From the NCBI GenBank assembly GCA_002730735.1, contig PCAU01000001.1:148925-212924 (forward strand): 64,000 bases of DNA. The letters run 5' to 3'. The position numbers and the translations under genes were made by a program. This DNA comes from Acidobacteriota bacterium. Lineage in GTDB: Bacteria; Acidobacteriota; Vicinamibacteria; Vicinamibacterales; UBA823. The notes beneath the pieces were generated by a model. It was not told the origin of the DNA, did not search any database, and was given only the letters and a program-made list of their open reading frames with translations. Below, in pieces: positions 58,047-64,000 of this stretch. How positions within the stretch are numbered: the stretch's first letter is position 1; every line of letters begins with the position of its first letter.

Positions 58047-58654
58047 GGTTGCGCCTCTAATTGTTCCTTGACGAATTCACGAAACATTCGCCGCGTTGAT
58101 CGCCGGATGGCGGATGTGGCGGCGTTTACCGTAATCGTTGCACCTGAGATGCCATCAACGTCGTCGCCGACCCGTAGCCGTTCGCGGTATCGGCGGTTAG
58201 GGAACTGATCTCTGAAACGCGCTAGATCGATTGACCGATAGCCGTAGGGTTCGTCATGAGTGACGACAGTGACTGCGGTTATGGTGCCGACTGGTCGAAG
58301 CCCGACCATGACGACGATCTCACTTGCGTATCCCGTAATAACATGTCCGACATCACTGTTGAGATAGGCTAGGCCAACTAGTGTCCCGACGTCGTCGTCT
58401 GTGCTATGGGTGTACCCGCGGAAGTGTGGATACTCTCCGTCTTTACTAACGAAATGATCAGCTTCCGGCAACACAGTTCTCAGGTGCTCCAAGTACTGCT
58501 CAACGCGCGCGCGGTCGGCCTGCTCATTGCCATAAAGGAAGAGCGTTCCGGGCACACCGAGCGCTAGGAGTGCAATCACCAGTGCCGTAGCGTATTTCCT
58601 CGCAATGCGGGAACTCTTGGTCAAGCTCGCTGACATGGTATCGGGCTCGCACAT
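58043..58654 (-). CDS. FMN-binding protein (NosR N-terminal/RnfG-like)
   Basis: 203 residues: one N-terminal membrane helix (about 22-41) followed by an extracytoplasmic FMN-binding domain. D167-G-I-S-G-A-T173 matches the flavinylation motif D-x-x-(S/T)-G-A-T, so Thr173 is the probable site of covalent FMN added by ApbE; apbE itself is not visible here. It is coupled to the polyferredoxin gene by a 4-base overlap. ATG 58636 is an alternative start. Confidence 0.88.
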   Translation of the reverse strand: MCEPDTMSASLTKSSRIARKYATALVIALLALGVPGTLFLYGNEQADRARVEQYLEHLRTVLPEADHFVSKDGEYPHFRGYTHSTDDDVGTLVGLAYLNSDVGHVITGYASEIVVMVGLRPVGTITAVTVVTHDEPYGYRSIDLARFRDQFPNRRYRERLRVGDDVDGISGATITVNAATSAIRRSTRRMFREFVKEQLEAQP

Positions 58655-58833
58655 TCCCGCTGGGATTCTATCTTGCTTGTATCTGATTCAGCTAAAATTG
58701 ATTGCCGTGAGAGGCCCAAATGTCAGCGATGAAAATCAAGGGGCAAGCCTAGATCGGTTGAAGTAAAACATTCCGTCTACCGGACCGAAAGTTTCACTAC
58801 TGGTAGATAATGTTGGACCTTAAGGAAACTTCG

Positions 58834-60120
58834 ATGCTGATCGACCAAGAGTTAATAACTGAGCAGAACACTGAACTCGAACCCGAACTGTTTTCAGACT
58901 TTGAACACCTTGGTGCGTATCTAGAACGCCGCGGGGTAGCGATCGACGGAGTTGTGCAGCGTGTGCGAGCTTTTACCGTAGCAATTCCCACCTGGGGCGT
59001 TAGCACGGGTGGCACACGATTCTCGCGATTTCCAATGCCGGGCGAACCGCGCAACATCTTCGAGAGACTCGAAGATTGCGCTGTGGTACAACAACTCGGG
59101 CGAGCGACGCCGAGAGTCTCACCACACATGCCGTGGGACCACGTGGATGATATCCACGCCCTACGCCTGCACGCTGAAGCACTCGGCCTGGGATTCGATG
59201 CTGTTAACTCCAACACCTTTCAAGACCAACTTGGGCAGGACCACTCATACAAGTACGGTAGTCTGACGCATACCGATCCGGCGGTGCGCGCGCAAGCGAT
59301 CACGCACAACCTTGAGTGTATTGCGATCGGCGAACAGCTCGGGTCAACGGCGCTCACAGTTTGGATCGCTGACGGCGCGAATTTTCCTGGCCAGCAGCAC
59401 TTTGCCTTGGCGCTTGATCGCTATCTTGGGTCGATGCGTGAGATCTACGCGCAGCTGCCTGAGGGCTGGAAAGTGTTTCTTGAGCACAAACTCTATGAAC
59501 CGGCTCTTTACGCAACAGTCATTGCGGATTGGGGCACGAGCTATTTCTGTGCCGAGTCGCTGGGGCCGAAAGCGCAATGTTTGGTCGACCTCGGGCACCA
59601 CGCACCGACGACCAACGTTGAAATGATCGTCGCCCGCCTAATCCAATTAGGAAAGCTGGGCGGATTTCACTTTAACGACTCAAAGTACGGTGATGACGAT
59701 CTCGATACAGGCGCTATCGACCCGTTTCGCATCTTCCTCGTGTTCAATGAGTTGATCGACGCTGAGGTGCGACAAGTCGATGGGTTCGCTCCAGCCTATA
59801 TGCTTGATCAATCGCATAACGTAACTGATCCGATTGAAAGCTTGATCGAAAGTACAGCCGCAGTACAACGCGCCCTGGCGCAGGCACTGGTAGTTAACCG
59901 TGAAGCGCTAGCGGTCGCGCAGGAGACAAACGATGCGCTCGGTGCTGCTCGGCTATTGCGGGAGGCGACCCAGATCAATGTTGAGCCTATCGTCCAAAGA
60001 GCTCGGCTAGATGCAGGCGGTGCAATCGACCCTGTCACGGTCTATCGTGCATCGACTTACCGGAAGGACAAAGTAACCACGCGCCCGGCGGAGCGCGGCG
60101 GCCATTCTGGCATCGTGTGA
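58834..60120 (+). CDS. rhaI: L-rhamnose isomerase (RhaI type)
   Basis: TIM-barrel isomerase interconverting L-rhamnose and L-rhamnulose and often other aldoses and ketoses. Metal ligands are visible in L-E-H-K-L-Y, D-L-G-H-H and H-F-N-D-S-K-Y-G-D-D-D-L; length 428 is close to Pseudomonas stutzeri L-rhamnose isomerase. ATG 58834 has AAGGAA six bases upstream and is preferred to ATG 58810. No rhamnulose kinase, aldolase or transporter gene adjoins it in the window. Confidence 0.88.
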   Translation: MLIDQELITEQNTELEPELFSDFEHLGAYLERRGVAIDGVVQRVRAFTVAIPTWGVSTGGTRFSRFPMPGEPRNIFERLEDCAVVQQLGRATPRVSPHMPWDHVDDIHALRLHAEALGLGFDAVNSNTFQDQLGQDHSYKYGSLTHTDPAVRAQAITHNLECIAIGEQLGSTALTVWIADGANFPGQQHFALALDRYLGSMREIYAQLPEGWKVFLEHKLYEPALYATVIADWGTSYFCAESLGPKAQCLVDLGHHAPTTNVEMIVARLIQLGKLGGFHFNDSKYGDDDLDTGAIDPFRIFLVFNELIDAEVRQVDGFAPAYMLDQSHNVTDPIESLIESTAAVQRALAQALVVNREALAVAQETNDALGAARLLREATQINVEPIVQRARLDAGGAIDPVTVYRASTYRKDKVTTRPAERGGHSGIV

Positions 60121-60305
60121 TGCCATGTCTGAGCCGGCTCTTTGTTACAGGCACGTTGTTCGTGCGCGGCCGGAAACAGCGACGATCGTCAAGGTGATGA
60201 TAAGGGCTTGGAGGCCAGGTCGAGTGCCTATTTATTCGTCACCGATCGGCACTAAGCGTAAGATGTAGTTACCGCGGTATGGGAATGTTTCTAGAGGGGG
60301 TCCCA

Positions 60306-63300
60306 ATGACGAAGTTGGTCGAACGGATGAAGACGCGCGTTTTTGCCTGCCTAGTGACGCTTGCACCTATTTTTTTTTTCGCCGGAACAGCGACGGGCCA
60401 GGATATATCACCCGATCATTACGAGGGCCTTCGCTACCGGCATATCGGTCCGGTCGGAAACCGAATTGCTTCAGTGGCTGGGGTTTCGGGCAACCCAAAC
60501 ATTTATTACGTTGGCGCCGCGTCGGGTGGCGTCTGGAAGACTGTAGATGGTGGTCTGTTCTGGGAACCGGTGTTTGATGACCATCCATCCCACGCGATTG
60601 GCGCGCTGGCGGTTGCGGCCTCCGACCCTGAAATCGTCTGGGTTGGGACGGGCGAACCACACATCCGGTCGAATGTGACGATCGGTGATGGAGTGTGGAA
60701 GTCAACCGACGGCGGTAGCACGTGGAGCAACATGGGGCTCGGCGCAACCGGTCGGATTTCTCGCGTTCTCATTCATCCATCGGACCCGAACATCGTCTAT
60801 GTCGGGGCTCTGGGCCACGCGCACGCCTCGCAACCTGAGCGCGGGGTGTATCGGACCATGGATGGCGGTGAGACTTGGGAGCACATCCTTTTTGTAGATG
60901 AGAATACTGGTGCCTCAAGTGTTGAGATGGATCCAAACAACCCCAGAATCCTATATGCAGGGATGTGGCACGTTATCTTTAACACCTGGGGTCGCGAAAG
61001 CGGCGGGCCTGGTAGCGGATTGTTCGTGTCACGCGATGCGGGTGATACCTGGAGAAAACTTGAGGGCAATGGTTTACCTCTCCGAACCATCGGGAAAGTT
61101 GATGTCTGCCTGACGCCGGCCGACTCCAACCGAATCTACGCGCTTATTGAGACTGGTGATGGGGTGCCACTAAATGGCGAGGAGACTGATAACGGTGAAT
61201 TGTGGCGCTCGGATGATGGGGCCAAGACCTGGCAGCTTGTGACCTACGACCAGAATTTCGGTGGTCGGACCGCCTACTACAACAACTGTGCCGTCGCCCC
61301 AGACGATCCTGACGAAGCGTATTTCCTAACTGCGCCGCTCGTAAAGTCGATTGACGGGGGGCAGACTGGCGTTGTTCAAAATGGCCGGCGGCGCCCGGGC
61401 GGCGATAACCACGACATCTGGATTGATCCGACCAACGGCGACAGGATGATCATCGGTAATGACGGTGGTCTCGCTATTTCAGAGAACCGAGGTGCGACTT
61501 GGCTGCGGGTGAATCTGCCGATTGCTCAGATGTACCACGTGACGACCGACACGAAAGTGCCCTACAACGTCTACGGTAATCGGCAGGACGGACCATCCTT
61601 TCGTGGGCCGAGCAACAGTCGAACCGGGGGCTTCGGTGGTAGCCGCATTCCGCGTGGCATGTGGCACTCAGTCGGTGGAGGGGAGAGCGGTTTTGCAACC
61701 CCGGATCCGGTGGAGCCGGACATCATTTGGTCATCGGCGTCCGGTTCCGGTGCGGTTGGCGGGATCGTCGTTAGGTTCGACGAGCGCACCCGACAATTCA
61801 GGCAAGTTGAGGTGTGGCCAGAGAGCACGATTGGATGGCCGGCCGAGACACTGCGTTACCGATTCCAGTGGACCTTCCCGCTGCTCATCTCGCCCCACGA
61901 CCACGACACGATCTACGTAACCAGCCAGCATGTGCATCGGACGGTGAACGATGGGCAGAGTTGGGAGGTTATTAGCCCTGATTTAACGACGAATGATAAA
62001 AGCAAGCAGGGACTGTCTGGAGGTCTCACGCCTGACAACATCGGTGTTGAGTACTGCTGTGTTGTTTATGCCTTCGATGAGTCGCCGGCGCAGCCCGGTG
62101 TGTTCTACGCCGGGTCGAACGACGGGCTCGTGCATGTCAGTCGTGACAATGGTCTTAGTTGGCAAGATGTCACGGCGAACATTCCCGACTTGCCGGAGCT
62201 TGGTGTTGTTCGGGGCATTGATGCATCGAAGTGGGATGCTGGCAAGGCGTATCTCGCAGTTGAGTTCCACCAGGTGGGCAACTTTGCACCGTACGTCTAC
62301 CGTACTGACAATTACGGTGAATCGTGGACGAAGATCACTGATGGCATTTCTGACAGCGTCCTCAGCTTTGCACGAAGCATTCAGGAAGACCCGGTGCGCC
62401 CGGGCTTGGTGTACTTAGGTACTGAGAACGCCGTCTATGTTTCGTTCAACGACGGCGACCAGTGGCAGCCGCTGCAAACGAACATGCCAGCCGCGCCGAA
62501 CTACGGTCTTGTCATCCAGGAACACTTCAACGACCTAGTCGTCGGAACCTACGGCCGGGGGTTCTGGATTCTTGACGACCTGTCCCCATTGCAACAACTC
62601 ACACCGGAGGTGGCTAGCTCCGAGGCGCACTTATTTGAACCGCGCCCGACCTATCGCCTACATAACATTACGTCACCACAGGCGATGCCGAACGATCCGT
62701 CTGACGGTGAGAACCCACCGTATGGTGCCTCGATCAACTACTGGCTCGGGTCTGATGGTCACGGTGACGTGAGTATTAGAATCGAAAACGACCGCGGCGA
62801 AACTGTTCGTATCCTCGATGGAACTACGCACGAGGGGATCAACCGAGTTTGGTGGGACCTCCGAAGTGAACCGTCAGCAGAGATCAAGCTGCGGACGAAG
62901 CCGACCTACGGAGAGTGGTTGGATCTGGGCGACGAGCGCTGGAGGTCGGGTGGTGGTGAAATCACTATTCTTGAACCACCGGGAACCTACACGGTTGTTC
63001 TGGACCTAGACGGCAGTGAACAGCGCCGGCAGCTTCAGGTTTTGAAAGACCCGAATTCCGAGGGAAGCGAGGACGACATCGCGGAACAAACCGCGCTGCT
63101 GTATCAACTACGTGACGATCACGAACAGGTGACAGCGGCCATCAACCAACTGGAGTGGCTCCGCCGGCAGCTTTATGACCTGCAGGCGGTTCTGGCCGAT
63201 GCTCCCGCAGGCCGTGACTCACTCATTGAAGCGACCGAGGAAGTGGACGGTACCCTCATCGCGGTCGAGGAAAAGCTAGTCCAGATGAAGCTGACCGGCA

Positions 63301-63545
63301 CCGGGCAGGATAATGTCCGATGGCCGACGATGTTGTCTGGACGGATCGGATATCTCATCAGGAATGTAGCCACCTACGATTTCCCGCCAAATGACCAGCA
63401 GCGCGAAGTGCAAGACGTGCTCGAAACGCGGATGCGGGATACGCTGGTCGAGGTGCGTAGAGCGATCGAGAATGTCAGGTCGCTCAACGAAACCCTGGCA
63501 GGGCAAGGGGTCCCGCCGGTCTTGATTGGAACACCGCAACCGTAA
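60306..63545 (+). CDS. Large exported BNR/sortilin-type beta-propeller protein
   Basis: 1079 residues from ATG 60306, which is preceded by GAGGGGG. A signal peptide (residues ~8-34, ending A-T-G-Q) leads into many BNR repeats of S-x-D-x-G-x-x-W type (W-K-T-V-D-G-G, W-K-S-T-D-G-G-S-T-W, Y-R-T-M-D-G-G-E-T-W), forming sortilin/sialidase-like propellers. The C-terminal ~250 residues have a different, charged domain that may be helical. Proteins like this are abundant in Acidobacteriota; a glycosidase or binding function is possible, but no catalytic set is seen. A run of ten T occurs at 60370-60379 inside the signal sequence. Confidence 0.85.
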   Translation: MTKLVERMKTRVFACLVTLAPIFFFAGTATGQDISPDHYEGLRYRHIGPVGNRIASVAGVSGNPNIYYVGAASGGVWKTVDGGLFWEPVFDDHPSHAIGALAVAASDPEIVWVGTGEPHIRSNVTIGDGVWKSTDGGSTWSNMGLGATGRISRVLIHPSDPNIVYVGALGHAHASQPERGVYRTMDGGETWEHILFVDENTGASSVEMDPNNPRILYAGMWHVIFNTWGRESGGPGSGLFVSRDAGDTWRKLEGNGLPLRTIGKVDVCLTPADSNRIYALIETGDGVPLNGEETDNGELWRSDDGAKTWQLVTYDQNFGGRTAYYNNCAVAPDDPDEAYFLTAPLVKSIDGGQTGVVQNGRRRPGGDNHDIWIDPTNGDRMIIGNDGGLAISENRGATWLRVNLPIAQMYHVTTDTKVPYNVYGNRQDGPSFRGPSNSRTGGFGGSRIPRGMWHSVGGGESGFATPDPVEPDIIWSSASGSGAVGGIVVRFDERTRQFRQVEVWPESTIGWPAETLRYRFQWTFPLLISPHDHDTIYVTSQHVHRTVNDGQSWEVISPDLTTNDKSKQGLSGGLTPDNIGVEYCCVVYAFDESPAQPGVFYAGSNDGLVHVSRDNGLSWQDVTANIPDLPELGVVRGIDASKWDAGKAYLAVEFHQVGNFAPYVYRTDNYGESWTKITDGISDSVLSFARSIQEDPVRPGLVYLGTENAVYVSFNDGDQWQPLQTNMPAAPNYGLVIQEHFNDLVVGTYGRGFWILDDLSPLQQLTPEVASSEAHLFEPRPTYRLHNITSPQAMPNDPSDGENPPYGASINYWLGSDGHGDVSIRIENDRGETVRILDGTTHEGINRVWWDLRSEPSAEIKLRTKPTYGEWLDLGDERWRSGGGEITILEPPGTYTVVLDLDGSEQRRQLQVLKDPNSEGSEDDIAEQTALLYQLRDDHEQVTAAINQLEWLRRQLYDLQAVLADAPAGRDSLIEATEEVDGTLIAVEEKLVQMKLTGTGQDNVRWPTMLSGRIGYLIRNVATYDFPPNDQQREVQDVLETRMRDTLVEVRRAIENVRSLNETLAGQGVPPVLIGTPQP

Positions 63546-63601
63546 TGGAACGGTAAACAACCGAGGGGTGTGTCGATCCGTCGCACCCTTCTTTCATCAC
63601 G

Positions 63602-64000
63602 ATGACCAATGTAGGTAACGGTGGGAGCAAACCGCTCGGTCTAACGACGGCCACGGCGTTCGTTATTGCGGCGATGGTCGGCACTGGCGTTTTCACGACG
63701 CTCGGGTTTCAGGTTGCCGACATCCGGTCACCGTTCGCCATTATGATGCTGTGGCTCGTTGGTGGGGTGGTCGCACTATGTGGCGCGCTCAGCTACGGCG
63801 AGCTGGGAGCAGCACTACCACGCTCAGGCGGTGAGTATCACATCCTCCGTCGGGTCTACACGCCGGCGTTGGGGTTTTTGGCCGGGTGGGTCTCGGCGAC
63901 AGTTGGGTTTGCCGGGCCGTCGGCTTTGGCTGCTATAGCCTTGGCGTCATACACCGACGCGTTCATTCCTGGCCTGCCTGCAAAACATCTAGCCGCTGGG
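63602..64000 (+). CDS. APC-family amino-acid permease, N-terminal part cut by the window edge
   Basis: 133 codons from ATG 63602 to the right edge: T-T-A-T-A-F-V-I-A-A-M-V-G-T-G-V-F, then a second and third hydrophobic helix with A-L-S-Y-G-E-L-G-A-A-L-P-R-S-G-G-E-Y, the signature of amino-acid/polyamine/organocation permeases. The unwound G-T-G-V-F segment in helix 1 is the typical substrate-binding stretch. The substrate is unknown. Confidence 0.88.
   Translation, partial: MTNVGNGGSKPLGLTTATAFVIAAMVGTGVFTTLGFQVADIRSPFAIMMLWLVGGVVALCGALSYGELGAALPRSGGEYHILRRVYTPALGFLAGWVSATVGFAGPSALAAIALASYTDAFIPGLPAKHLAAG

Overview
The window carries a bacterial chromosomal replication-origin neighbourhood plus a block of ordinary and lifestyle genes. 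Gene order around the origin (mnmE, khpB, yidC, yidD, rnpA and rpmH on the minus strand; dnaA, dnaN, gyrB and gyrA on the plus strand) is classic for bacterial oriC regions. Protein style suggests a member of the Acidobacteriota, possibly a Vicinamibacteria-like or marine lineage: b and b' type ATP synthase subunits, large secreted BNR-repeat and quinoprotein-type propellers, many exported peptidases, moderate-to-high GC. That placement is inferred from gene content; there is no rRNA in the window.

Layout. 1-2178: an ABC exporter pair for a surface polysaccharide (Wzt/Wzm type), running leftwards. 2168-2338: the C-terminal stub of a PP2C-type phosphatase. 2339-8466: an F1Fo ATP synthase block (epsilon, beta, gamma, alpha, delta and two b-type subunits) without the a and c subunits. 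8592-9647: selD, which reads through an in-frame UGA at codon 17, the position of the catalytic Cys17 of E. coli SelD; a two-stem hairpin follows the UGA, so this is very probably a selenocysteine-containing selenophosphate synthetase. 9698-11493: parB, parA and two perfect parS sites. 11516-18657: rsmG, mnmG, mnmE, khpB, yidC, yidD, rnpA and rpmH. 18658-20737: DnaA-box-containing intergenic regions on both sides of dnaA, where transcription switches strand and the origin probably lies. 20738-27096: dnaN, gyrB, gyrA.

27178-35477: a lipoprotein of unknown function, then a ten-gene Mrp/Mbh-like cation/proton antiporter cluster in the order E-F-G-MbhD-MbhE-B-C-D-D-unknown-D, with most genes overlapping by 1-4 bases. 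35490-42668: a leftward group with pcrA, glmS, glmU, a TPR protein and rsmI. 42770-48364: a DUF885 putative metallopeptidase, an FmdB zinc ribbon, galU, serS followed at once by tRNA-Ser(UGA), and agmatinase.

48424-64000: a secreted and membrane repertoire suited to peptide and organic-matter use: a DmpA-type P1 aminopeptidase, a PQQ-like propeller, a dipeptidyl-peptidase-IV-like enzyme, a PQQ-dependent dehydrogenase, an NSS-family sodium symporter, a split NosR-like electron-transfer pair (FMN protein plus polyferredoxin membrane protein), L-rhamnose isomerase, a 1079-residue BNR/sortilin-like propeller, and the start of an APC-family amino-acid permease. The antiporter cluster, the NSS symporter and the incomplete ATP synthase block together hint at an important role for sodium or proton gradients, but ion specificity cannot be read from these genes alone. 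No CRISPR array, prophage or insertion sequence was seen.
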